A stretch of 64,000 nt of DNA, taken from positions 1 to 64,000 of the forward strand of contig CAVTAV010000010.1 of the NCBI GenBank assembly GCA_963732795.1. Reading direction: 5' to 3'. Of this stretch, positions 26,411 through 34,922 are shown in pieces. Both the position numbers and the translations under genes were made by a program. The notes beneath the pieces were generated by a model. That model had not been told where the DNA came from. It worked only from the letters and a program-made list of their open reading frames with translations, and searched no databases. The DNA is from CAVTAV01 sp963732795. GTDB lineage: Bacteria > Pseudomonadota > Alphaproteobacteria > CAVTAV01. The first letter of the stretch is position 1; every line of letters begins with the position of its first letter.

Positions 26411-28558
26411 TCAGAACATGATGCGATAACCGCCGTAGAAGAAGGTGCCGGTCGTTTGCGCGCTGGGTGCGTTCACTAGTAGCTCGTTGTACCATTCGAC
26501 GCCGCCTTCGAATTCGAATTGCACCCAACGGGTCAACCTGTAGTCCATCCTAATCCAAGGCCGGACGAGAACGCGGTCTGTGCCGCCAAGTTGGCTTGAT
26601 CGGTAATCAATAAAGACTCGGGGATTTATCCGAAAATTTCGTGTGACCGGAAACCGGTAGTTCAACGTCACGCCGTAACTATCGTAGTTGTCGAGCTTGG
26701 CGTATCGCAGCCCGCCGATGAAGATTGCACCTTGGCGGAAGATGTCGGTCGCGACCAACTGCGTTGACCACCAGATATTCGTGCCGGTGGCCGAATAGCC
26801 AGGAACGCCTCCGGAGCCGATTGTCCCGGACAGGCTCGACACGGTGAAATCGGAATTGAGTTGCAGTCGGTCGTTCAGGACTTGGGTCAGTCCGAGTGTG
26901 GCGGAGCGGCTTGTCGCTGTCCGGTCCAACGCGAGCTGATAGATTTCGGTCGGCGTGAAGACGCCCAGGAGATCGCTAAGCGATGCGACGCCTTGCCCGA
27001 CGATCGCATTTTCCGTCGTGAGAAACGGACCTTTGCGGTAGTCCAGGGTAGCGTTCAAAGTCGTCCGCTTTCCTATGTTGAGGCTACCGACGATATAGGC
27101 GGTGCTCAGCTCCTTGAAGAAGATGTCGTAATCGATCAAGCCATAGAGGCTCCGGCCGGGAGTGAAATATTTCACTTCGGCGCCGACAGCCCGCCGATCT
27201 ATGAGACCGCTGTTTGTCTGCTGAATGAAATACGTACCGAAGGACCAGGCGCCCACCACATTATCGAAGCTCAATCCGCCGCCATAGAGCTTGCGGGAGG
27301 TCTCGACGCTGGTTTGCCGACTGCTTTCGACCGGATAGCCGAAGAAGCCGTTGAATCGGAGATGTTCGAGAAGGTCGGCCGAGAGCGACACGCCGTCAAA
27401 GCGGCCAAAGACGCCCTGGGTGTTTTGAGATTGCCGGCCAACCCGGCCGAAGAGACCGCGCTTGAGGTCACGAAGCTCGATGGAGGCATTGTAGAGCCGT
27501 TTGACGTCGGACGTGCCGAGGAAGTCGGCGTCGTAACTCCCGACGAATAGCGCCCGCATGTCGAAAGCGTCACTGCGTGCGCGTACCCGAAGATCAACAT
27601 CGGTCGTGAGTGCGGATTGCGTGGTCTGAGTTGGGCCTCCCGGCGGATCGACGGTATTGCGATAATAGTATTGCGCCAGACTTCCATCGGCATCCGTCCG
27701 CCATTTTCCGTTGTCGGCCGATTTGGCCTTCGATTGTGCTTGAACTGTTTTGGGCGCGTTGATCGTGACGAGAGCTGCCAGCCGCTGGCGAACGCGATCG
27801 GAATCCGGCCCAGTTGGATAATCCTTGAGATAGCGATCGTATTCGGCTTTGGCTTGGGCGAGCTGGCCGTTGCGTTCGCGCGTCACGCCAAGAAGCTCAA
27901 GCGCTTCCCGCCGCAGAGGGCCGTCTCCCGATTCGACGATCTTGGTGAAGAGCTGGATGGCGCGAGCAAGGTTCCCATCCGTGAGCGCCTGGCGGGCTTC
28001 GGCCATTACGGGCGCGAGCGCGAGATCGACTTGGGAGATGCTGTCGTCGTAGACCGGGGTTGCGGCAATTGGCGCGACAATGCCAATCGGCATGATGTCG
28101 ATAATCAGAGTTTTGCGATCGTCGGCGTTTCGTACGTCGATTGTCGCACCTTGGCTTAGCCTCAGCGTGAGAGTTGGACGCGGGGGGGCAGACCCGTCGT
28201 AAACGATGTCGTCGATTGGCGCTGAGGAATCTTTGTCGAGCCCGATCTCGTCATGCGATTCAATCGATCGGTCGGCGTCCGCAAGTCCTCGCTGTAGCGG
28301 CATCAATTCAATGATGAATTCGCGGGCGGCGCCTTGCGGCGAATGGCGCTGATACGTCATGGGTACGGAGAGCGTCACCCTTAGCTGAAAGCCGTTGTCG
28401 CTCCGTCGAACATCGATCTGTTCGAGCACGCCGGCATCGGCAGGATGCGCCAGCGCAAGCAGCGAAAAAGCGGAATACGCGGCAACGCTTAGCCGCAGGA
28501 CGAATGAACGAATCCGGCTCATGGACCAACCTGTTCCGCGCCCCTCAGCCCGTTGCAT
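26411..28558 (-). CDS. AMIN/TPR outer-membrane beta-barrel protein of the multiheme operon
   Basis: The protein has 715 residues, or 703 from the second ATG at 28522, which gives a cleaner signal peptide (RIRSFVLRLSVAAYSAFSLL, cleavage after ADA). An AMIN-like domain (VLEQIDVRRSDNGFQLRVTL) is followed by TPR helices at about 195-270 (LFTKIVESGDGPLRREALEL). From about 300 to the end come amphipathic strands rich in Tyr, Arg and Asp, ending GYRIMF with the terminal Phe typical of outer-membrane barrels. Its first ATG shares a base with the stop of the upstream cytochrome gene (TGATG). By position it could form the outer-membrane pore of a porin-cytochrome conduit, as MtrB/PioB do, though no sequence match to those is claimed. 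A polysaccharide export porin is the alternative. Confidence 0.75.
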   Translation of the reverse strand: MQRAEGRGTGWSMSRIRSFVLRLSVAAYSAFSLLALAHPADAGVLEQIDVRRSDNGFQLRVTLSVPMTYQRHSPQGAAREFIIELMPLQRGLADADRSIESHDEIGLDKDSSAPIDDIVYDGSAPPRPTLTLRLSQGATIDVRNADDRKTLIIDIMPIGIVAPIAATPVYDDSISQVDLALAPVMAEARQALTDGNLARAIQLFTKIVESGDGPLRREALELLGVTRERNGQLAQAKAEYDRYLKDYPTGPDSDRVRQRLAALVTINAPKTVQAQSKAKSADNGKWRTDADGSLAQYYYRNTVDPPGGPTQTTQSALTTDVDLRVRARSDAFDMRALFVGSYDADFLGTSDVKRLYNASIELRDLKRGLFGRVGRQSQNTQGVFGRFDGVSLSADLLEHLRFNGFFGYPVESSRQTSVETSRKLYGGGLSFDNVVGAWSFGTYFIQQTNSGLIDRRAVGAEVKYFTPGRSLYGLIDYDIFFKELSTAYIVGSLNIGKRTTLNATLDYRKGPFLTTENAIVGQGVASLSDLLGVFTPTEIYQLALDRTATSRSATLGLTQVLNDRLQLNSDFTVSSLSGTIGSGGVPGYSATGTNIWWSTQLVATDIFRQGAIFIGGLRYAKLDNYDSYGVTLNYRFPVTRNFRINPRVFIDYRSSQLGGTDRVLVRPWIRMDYRLTRWVQFEFEGGVEWYNELLVNAPSAQTTGTFFYGGYRIMF

Positions 28559-30432
28559 CAGTCAAAGCTTCCGTCCGATGGCCTGTGATGGCCGGTACGG
28601 CTTCGTTGGATCGTCGTCAGCGTGGAGTCGGTATAGGTATGGCAGGCGCCCGAGCAGTCGCGCAGCTCGTTGACCGTATAATTGGTCGGTGGGTTCGCGA
28701 TCTTACGATGGGCGCCAGCGGAGTACTGGTTGGCGTGGCAGGCAGCGCAGTCGGGCTGATAAGCCGGGAAGGGCCAGGCGATCGTCTGGCTATTGGTCGT
28801 GTGACAATCGAGGCACGTGACGCTAGAGCGGTGATCGCCGGGATAGTTCGGCGAGGTGTGCGTGAAATGCGTGAAGGTCCAGCTTGTGATCGTGTGGCAG
28901 GAGTCGCATTCCACGGTCGTCACGAAGTGGCCCGCCGACTTGCCGGTCGCCGTTGTTCCGTTGTGGCAGCTCGAGCAGGAGCCGGTGACGAGCGCATGGT
29001 CGAAATTGGCCGGCGTCCAGGCCAAAGTCGTGTGGCAGCCGTCGCACTGGGCCGAGGTCATGACATGGGTCGGGCCCTTGCCCGTCGCCGTCGTGCCGTT
29101 ATGGCAGCTCGAACAGGTGCCCGTGACACCGGTATGGTCGAACCGGACGTCGGTCCAGGTCGTCGTCACATGGCAGTCGTCGCAATTGTTGCTGGTCGCC
29201 AGGTGTCCCGCGTTCTTGCCTGCCGCGATCGTGCCGTTATGACAGCTGTAGCAGGTGCCGATCACATCGGCATGGTCGACCTTGGCGACCGGAGTCCACG
29301 CCGTGACCGAATGGCAATCCTCGCAAGTGTTGGTCGTGTTGATATGGGTCGCGTTCTTGCCTGTCGCCGTCGTCCCGTTATGGCAGCTGAAGCAGCTTCC
29401 GGTGATGTTGTCGTGATTGACGTTGGCGGGCGTCCAGGCCGTGGTCGTATGGCAACCGTCGCAATTGTTCGACGACTGGATGTGACCGGCGTTCTTGCCG
29501 GTGGCGGTCGGTGCCGTTGTGGCAGCTGAAGCACGTGCCGATAACGTCCGCGTGGTCGACGCGCGTGACCGGTGTCCAGGCCGTCGTCGTATGACAATCC
29601 TCGCAGATCGTGTTGGTGTTGATGTGCGTCGCGTTCTTGCCGGTCGCGGTCGTGCCGTTGTGGCAGCTCGCGCAATTGCCGGTGACGCCGGTATGATCGA
29701 AGGTCGCCGGCGTCCAGGCGTTGGTGGTGTGGCAATCGTCGCAAGTGTTGGTGCTTTGAACGTGATTCGGCGTCTTGCCGGCCGTGACCGTGCCGTTATG
29801 ACAGCTGAAGCAGGTTCCGACGACGTCGGCATGGTCGACGCGAGATGACGGGCGCCCAACGGACCGTCGTATGGCAATCCTCGCAGATCGTGTTGGTGTT
29901 GATATGGGTGGCGCTCTTGCCGGTCGCCGTCACGCCGTTGTGGCAGCTGACGCAGTTGCCGGTGATGCCGGTGTGGTCGAAGCGGACATCGTTCCAGATC
30001 GTCGTCGTATGGCAGTCGTCGCAATTGTTCGAGCTCTGGATGTGGCCGACATTCTTGCCTTCGGCGACCACGTTGTTGTGGCAGCTCACGCAGGGGCCGA
30101 CGACCGAGCCGTGATCGACGCGGGTCGTGGTCGTGAAGTTCTTCAAGCGTATGGCAGGAGTCGCAGTCGTCCAGGCTGTTGATGTGATCGACCGGCTTGG
30201 CCTCGGCGTTGATCGGCCCGCCACGCTCGTGGCATTGAACGCAGCGCCGGGGCGTGCCGGCAAAGACGCCGTTCACATGGCAGCTCTCGCACGGAACGCC
30301 GGCATGGCCGTCTTCGAGCGGGAAGCCGGTCGAGAAGTGATCGAAATCCTTCGGCGCCTCGGCCGCGCTCGCCGTCACGGCCAGGAGAGAGCAGCCCCAG
30401 GATTTGGCGGCGATAAGGAACCGTCTCGTCAT
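28558..30432 (-). CDS. Periplasmic/exported multiheme c-type cytochrome, about 23 haems, three +1 frameshifts
   Basis: The start at 30432 (MTRRFLIAAKSWGCSLLAV) overlaps the upstream cytochrome stop as ATGA, with a signal peptide ending near ASA-AEAP. Across the three frames I count 23 CXXCH motifs, from CESCH and CVQCH to CAACH, plus a final CSGACH of CX3CH form. Most lie in nine tandem units of two haems, with GKNATHIN and TAWTP between them. One-base insertions near 30146, 29843 and 29510 explain every frame change, and removing them gives about 623 residues with continuous repeats. A periplasmic haem wire between cytochrome b and the outer-membrane barrel is the likely role. The C-terminus (QRSRTGHHRPSDGSFD) has no anchor. 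Confidence 0.85.
   Translation of the reverse strand: MTRRFLIAAKSWGCSLLAVTASAAEAPKDFDHFSTGFPLEDGHAGVPCESCHVNGVFAGTPRRCVQCHERGGPINAEAKPVDHINSLDDCDSCHTLEELHDHDPRRSRLGRRPLRELPQQRGRRRQECRPHPELEQLRRLPYDDDLERCPLRPHRHHRQLRQLPQRRDGDRQERHPYQHQHDLRGLPYDGPLGARHLASTMPTSSEPASAVITARSRPARRRITFKAPTLATIATPPTPGRRRPSIIPASPAIARAATTARPRPARTRRTSTPTRSARIVIRRRPGHRSRASTTRTLSARASAATTAPTATGKNAGHIQSSNNCDGCHTTTAWTPANVNHDNITGSCFSCHNGTTATGKNATHINTTNTCEDCHSVTAWTPVAKVDHADVIGTCYSCHNGTIAAGKNAGHLATSNNCDDCHVTTTWTDVRFDHTGVTGTCSSCHNGTTATGKGPTHVMTSAQCDGCHTTLAWTPANFDHALVTGSCSSCHNGTTATGKSAGHFVTTVECDSCHTITSWTFTHFTHTSPNYPGDHRSSVTCLDCHTTNSQTIAWPFPAYQPDCAACHANQYSAGAHRKIANPPTNYTVNELRDCSGACHTYTDSTLTTIQRSRTGHHRPSDGSFD
28960..30100 (-). repeat. 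Nine tandem di-haem coding repeats, 138/141-bp period
   Basis: The plus-strand marker (g/a)cagct, complement of a CXSCH codon run, recurs at about 28966, 29104, 29242, 29383, 29522, 29663, 29801, 29943 and 30081. Spacings are 138 or 141 bp (46 or 47 codons) once the two extra bases within this span are removed. Each unit encodes a CX2CHNGT haem and a CX2CHTT haem. The regular codon-multiple spacing supports recent duplication within the gene and also shows that the frameshifts are single-base additions. Confidence 0.85.
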
Positions 30433-32004
30433 CGCCGGATCCTTATGTTCTTGAAGCTGTCGGTCTGGTGGCACTGCTCGCAGCGTTGGCCGAATTGGCC
30501 GGCGTGCTCGTCATCCTTGGCGTGACAGGCGTAGCAGGTCGCGGTCTGGCTGGACTTCTTGTAGACCGGCTCGTGATGGCATTCCTTGCAGGCCGAGATC
30601 CTTGTGCGAGCCGGTCAGGGGGAAGTCGGTCTGCGTCGCGTGATCGAATTGCCAACGGTCCCAGCCGTTCGGGTTGTGGCACTGGGCGCAGTTCTCGCCG
30701 AGCGTTCCCTTATGGACGTCATCGGCGCGGTGGCAATCGACGCAGCCGGCCTTGGCGTCCTTGAACGCAAGCGTGACGTGGCAGGATTCGCAGGCGACCG
30801 CCGCATGGAGGCCGAGCAGCGGAAAATTCGTCAGATCGTGATCGAAGCGCACGTCCTTGGACCAACTCACGATGCCGTGGCAGGTATCGCAGGCCTCGCC
30901 GAGTTGTTTCTTGTGCGGGTCGTCCGTCGCGTGGCACGAGAAGCAGGTCGTGGCGAGCTTCTCCTCGCGGGGATTGCCATGATGGCAATCGGTGCATTGC
31001 AGACCCCTGTGGGCGCCATGGAGCGGGAATTTGGTGTCCTTGTCGTGATCGAAGGACACGGCTTTCCAGCTCGTTTCGTTATGGCAGGACTCGCATTTCG
31101 GCCCATTGCGGCCCTTGTGAACGTCCTGGATGGCGTGGCATTCGGCGCAGGTCGTCGGCAGCTTGGCGTTCGCCTTAGGGCTCACATGGCATGTGTTGCA
31201 GGCAAGGCCGGCATGGGCGCCGCGTAACGGAAATTTGGCGTCGCGCGCGTGGTCGAAGGTAATGGATTTCCAGGCCGCCGGCGTATGACAGGTCTCGCAT
31301 TTCGTGCCGAACCGTCCGCCATGGGCGTCATCGACGACGTGACAGGCGGCGCAATCGGTCGGCGTCCCCTTATAGGCGCGGTTGGGATGGCAGGCCGCAC
31401 AATCGACCGTCGCGTGCTTGCCGACGAGCGGAAACCTGGTCTTGGAATGATCGAAGCCCGAAACCGACCAGGACGCGGTCGTATGGCACTGAGCGCAGTT
31501 CGCACCCATCGAGCCTTTGTGGACGTCGTCCGACTTATGGCAGGCGACGCAATCCTTCGAGGCCTCGCGAAACTTCGTGCCCGCCGCATGGCACTGGGTG
31601 CAGTTCGCTTTGCCGTGCGCGCCGGTGAGCGGGAAGTCGGTCGCGTTGTGATCGAAGGATTCGCGGTTCAGTCCGACGATGTCGAAAGACCGGCCCTTAT
31701 GGTCGGTGTGGCAGGATTTGCACTCGACGCCCGCGACCGAGCCGGACCGGCCGTGAAAGCCGGATTTGGACTTGATGTCTGCGTCCACGTCCTTGTGGCA
31801 GGCGAGGCAAAGCGAGTTCTGCGTCTCCTTGCTGAACGGCGCATGGCATTGGTTGCAGTCGCCTTCGAGCTTGGCGTGGGACGCGGACAAGGGGCCGGGC
31901 ATGACCAGTTTCTGCAATGTCTGCGCCTCGACACCGCCGGATGCGAGCATCAAGGTCATGACCAGCATCCAGCGGAAAAGCGAACTGATGTGACCCATGC
32001 GCAT
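30429..32004 (-). CDS. Multiheme c-type cytochrome, about 21 haems, one +1 frameshift
   Basis: The start at 32004 (MRMGHISSLFRWMLVMTLML) gives a signal peptide cleaved after VEA; the ATG at 31998 is an alternative. Eighteen CXXCH motifs run from CNQCH to CAQCH in one frame. An extra G near 30593 then shifts the frame, and three more (CKECH, CYACH, CEQCH) follow in the corrected frame, which ends FKNIRIRR and overlaps the next start as ATGA. Length after correction is 524 residues. Repeats have the pattern FDH-x-FPL-x-GxH-x-CxxCH, as in doubled-CXXCH/cytochrome c3-type proteins. It probably takes electrons from the membrane cytochrome b 11 bp upstream and passes them to the second multiheme protein. 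Confidence 0.87.
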
Positions 32005-32015
32005 GGCGTTCCACG

Positions 32016-32924
32016 TCAGTACCGTTGGACGGCGATCACGTGGAAGATCGCCGCCGCCACGAGTGCGATGAAGAGCGGGATGTGGAGCACATGCCACAGC
32101 GAGAACAGCCGCTCGTAAAATGAAAAACTCGCCACGCGCCGCGCATTCGCAATAACGTGCTTGCCGCTCCGCCGAACTTGCCGCGTGAGTGCACGCATGT
32201 CGCGCCGATCGAGGCCCTGGGAGCCGCCGATCTCGCGCACCTCGCGCTTGGCGAGCGATCGGATTCTGAATCCCGTCACGATACCGTCGAGATGGCGCCA
32301 CGGCAGCTTGACGAAGCTCGCAAGGAAGCTCGGACGCGGGCCCAAGGCTCGGGCCGAATAGCCCGACAGGATCTCTTTGACCGTCGGCGCATAGGCGAAG
32401 AGATCGGTCGCGTCGTCGCGGCTCTGCTCCAAATCCTTCCGCAGCTCGGCGAGGCTCGTCTTGCGCTCGGAAAGCCCGTGGTGAATGCGGATATAGATGA
32501 AGCGGCCGATCAGCCCGCTGCCCGCCACGATCAGCATCGAAACGAGAGCAACGTTGCTGTTGGTCGAGCCGAGATGGAAATTGGAGTGAAGGATGATCAG
32601 CGCCGGCCCGAGAATGCCGAACATCATGTGCGTGTTGAACCAGAACCGGACGCCGCCAATGATCGCGAGCGCCTTCACGCGCTTGCGCAACGGATAGATC
32701 AGCAGTAGCGCCATCAGAGTCGCGCCCGAAATGCCGAACCAATAGCCGACGCCGCTCTCCGCCGTGATCAAGTCGAGATGCCGAAGCCTATAGGCCACGA
32801 AGAGGACCAACGCGACCGAGATGCCGAATATCCAAGGCACGGAGCGGGATATCCGGCGGCGTAGCGACTGCCGCCGCGGCGGGGCCGGCCGCTCGATCGC
32901 TGACATCGCCGGGTTCGCCGTCAT
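32016..32924 (-). CDS. Inner-membrane b-type cytochrome of the multiheme operon
   Basis: The 302-residue protein has about five transmembrane helices (starting near 29, 60, 95, 124 and 275). Histidines at helix positions 99 and 113, and 278, 281 and 295 near the C-terminus, are arranged as expected for axial ligands of b haems. A long hydrophilic loop (about 145-270) is basic and likely cytoplasmic. It has the general layout of cytochrome b/b6 or ferric-reductase-like proteins but no exact family is claimed. Its start overlaps the ankyrin gene stop as ATGA. It would link the cytoplasmic flavoprotein or the quinone pool to the periplasmic cytochromes. Confidence 0.75.
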   Translation of the reverse strand: MTANPAMSAIERPAPPRRQSLRRRISRSVPWIFGISVALVLFVAYRLRHLDLITAESGVGYWFGISGATLMALLLIYPLRKRVKALAIIGGVRFWFNTHMMFGILGPALIILHSNFHLGSTNSNVALVSMLIVAGSGLIGRFIYIRIHHGLSERKTSLAELRKDLEQSRDDATDLFAYAPTVKEILSGYSARALGPRPSFLASFVKLPWRHLDGIVTGFRIRSLAKREVREIGGSQGLDRRDMRALTRQVRRSGKHVIANARRVASFSFYERLFSLWHVLHIPLFIALVAAAIFHVIAVQRY

Positions 32925-34922
32925 TGCAGAATCTCCGAAATCCAGGATCGCGACGCCTTGGCATCGGAGATCAGCTTGGCGAGCTGCGGCTTGTCGGCGG
33001 GAACGACATCCGCAGCCTCCTGCCGCCGATTGTTCTTGAGGCGCGGATTGGCGCCCGCTTTCAGTAGGGCGGTGACGACATCTTCATGCCCATTGCGCGC
33101 CGCGAGAATGAGCGCCGTGTCGCCGACATTGTTCTTGGTGTCGAGCGCGCTCGTGACACGCAGCAGCGCTTTCGCCGATTCGATCGTGCCGGCTTCGGCG
33201 GCCAGCATCAGGGCAGTGTTCCCGGTCTCTGTCGTGAGGGCGAGATTCGCTCCCGCTCCGATCAGCGCCTTCACCACATCGGCATGGCCGTATCGCGCGG
33301 CCTTCATCAAGGCGGACTGATGAAGCGAATCCTCGTGATTGAGATTGGCGTGCCGCTTGATCAGAAGCGCGGCGGTTTCGGCCCGTCCGTTCTGTGCGGC
33401 GAGAATGAGCGGCGTTCGGCCCGCGCTGTCGGTCGCGTCGATGTCGAGACCGCGATCGAGCAGAGCGGCGATCAGATCGGGCGGTGCGGCAGGCGCGGCC
33501 GCGACGAGCGGCGACATGTCGCCCTTTGCATTCGCGAGGATCGCGCCCGATTTCAAAAGTTCCAATGTTACCGGCCAACGCTGCTTGGAAATCGACTCGG
33601 CAAGAGCCTGGTTGAGCACGCCGCCGAAGCCTGTGAGTCTCGCGAAAGGCCGGCTCGATCGCGCGAACCATCTCGACATTGCCCGCCTTCACGGCCGCCA
33701 GAAGCGGGTGACAGCCGGGATCACGATTGCAGCCCTCGTCCTTGGCATCGGCAAGCAGGAGCTTGGCCACCTCGACGTGGCCTTGAGACGCGGCGATCGA
33801 GAGGGCCGTCTGGCCCGCCGGATTGCGCGTCGACAAGGCCACCGAGCCCAGCAACTGTCGGACCAGATCGGGCCGATCGCGCCAGGCGGCGATCATCAGG
33901 GGCGTCCAGCCTTTGAAGAAGGCCGGGTTGCTTGCGGCGATCGCGGCGAGATCGTCGCGCTCGGGCGCGGCCGCCGTCGTCGCTTCTTTGGCGCCGGCCT
34001 TCTTGAGCGCCGCGATCATCGACGGTTTGCTCTTTTGCACGGCGATATCGAGCGCCGTTCGGCCCAGTGGATCCTTCGCCGTGACCGACGCGCCCGCCGC
34101 GAGTAGAAGATTGACGATCCCGGGATCGTCGCCTGTTGCGGCAAGGATGAGCGGCGTCGCGCCGCTGCGGTTGGCCCGGTCCAGATGCGCCTTCGCCTTG
34201 ATCAACAGGCGGACGGCTTCCGTGTTTCCCGCCTCCGTCGCGAGGGTCAGCGGCGTGTCGCCGGCCCGGTTGGCAAGATCGGCCGAGGCGCCGTGATCGA
34301 GCAGCAGCTTGACCACATCCGCCCGGCCATGACCGATCGCTTCGGTGAGCGGCGTCCGGCCGAACTGATCGGGCTTGTTCGGATCGGCCCCTTGCTGAAG
34401 AAGCCGAGCGATATCGCCGGCGCTTTCGGTCCCGGCGGCGTCGGCAAGCGATCGGCCGGCTGCGGCGGTCTGCCGTGCTTCGAGTTTTTTCAGGCTTTCG
34501 GAAGCCGCGAGGTTTCCGGACTTCGCCGAGATCTCGTACCAATGGCGCGCTTGCGCAGGATCAGCATCCGTGCCCCAGCCATATTCGTACATCTTGCCGA
34601 GACTGTAGGCCGCATCCGCGCTACCCGCCTTGGCGGCGCGCCCATAAAGCTCGAAGGCCTTGGCGTAGTCCTTCGCGACACCCATGCCGTTGCGATAGAG
34701 ATTGGCAAGCTGATAGGCGGCTTCGGCATCGCCCTGGTCGGCCGCGCGGCCGAGGACGTCGATGGCGGCCTTGTAATCCCGATGCAGGATAGCCTGCCGC
34801 GCGGCGTCGATATCCGTCTTCGCGGCGAAGCCCGGCGACGAGGTCAACAAGCAGGCTGCGAGGCCCAGCCCGAAATGGGCGAAGGCCTTTAGCGACGATC
34901 CGTTCGGTATCCTACGCCGAGC
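32921..34922 (-). CDS. Sel1/ankyrin-repeat protein with signal peptide, one +1 frameshift
   Basis: The start at 34922 (MARRRIPNGSSLKAF) overlaps the upstream flavoprotein stop by 11 bp and gives a signal peptide ending FAA-KTD. Sel1-type repeats occupy about 40-125 (AAYQLANLYRNGMGVAKDY, AAYSLGKMYEYGWGTD), then ankyrin repeats run to the end, each with TPL or TAL and LLLxxGA. An extra base in the TTT run at 33645-33647 shifts the frame; the corrected text reads IEPAFARLTGFGG and the protein is 666 residues. It is probably a periplasmic scaffold or adaptor for the cytochrome complex. Ankyrin proteins next to redox enzymes are known, catalase-linked AnkB being one case, but the partner here is inferred from the operon only. 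Confidence 0.8.

Noticed and set aside
26061..26528. 155-codon minus-strand frame covering the debris region
   Set aside because: It runs through the tRNA-like fragment and into the barrel gene in the wrong frame; composition does not look coding.
28504..29529. Plus-strand open frame of 341 codons across the multiheme gene, and similar long plus-strand frames to 30525
   Set aside because: They mirror the tandem haem repeats on the minus strand, which explain the periodic text; no start site or family features.
28960..30100. Regular 140-bp repeats that could be mistaken for a CRISPR-like array
   Set aside because: Units are coding, contain CXXCH motifs and differ in sequence; there are no short identical repeats with unique spacers and no cas genes.
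29500..30600. Programmed ribosomal frameshifting in the cytochrome genes
   Set aside because: Sites are not slippery heptamers, differ from each other and occur several times per gene; sequence insertions are simpler.
32005..32742. N-terminal extension of the second multiheme cytochrome frame
   Set aside because: It overlaps the cytochrome b gene in another frame; the signal peptide begins at 32004 or 31998.
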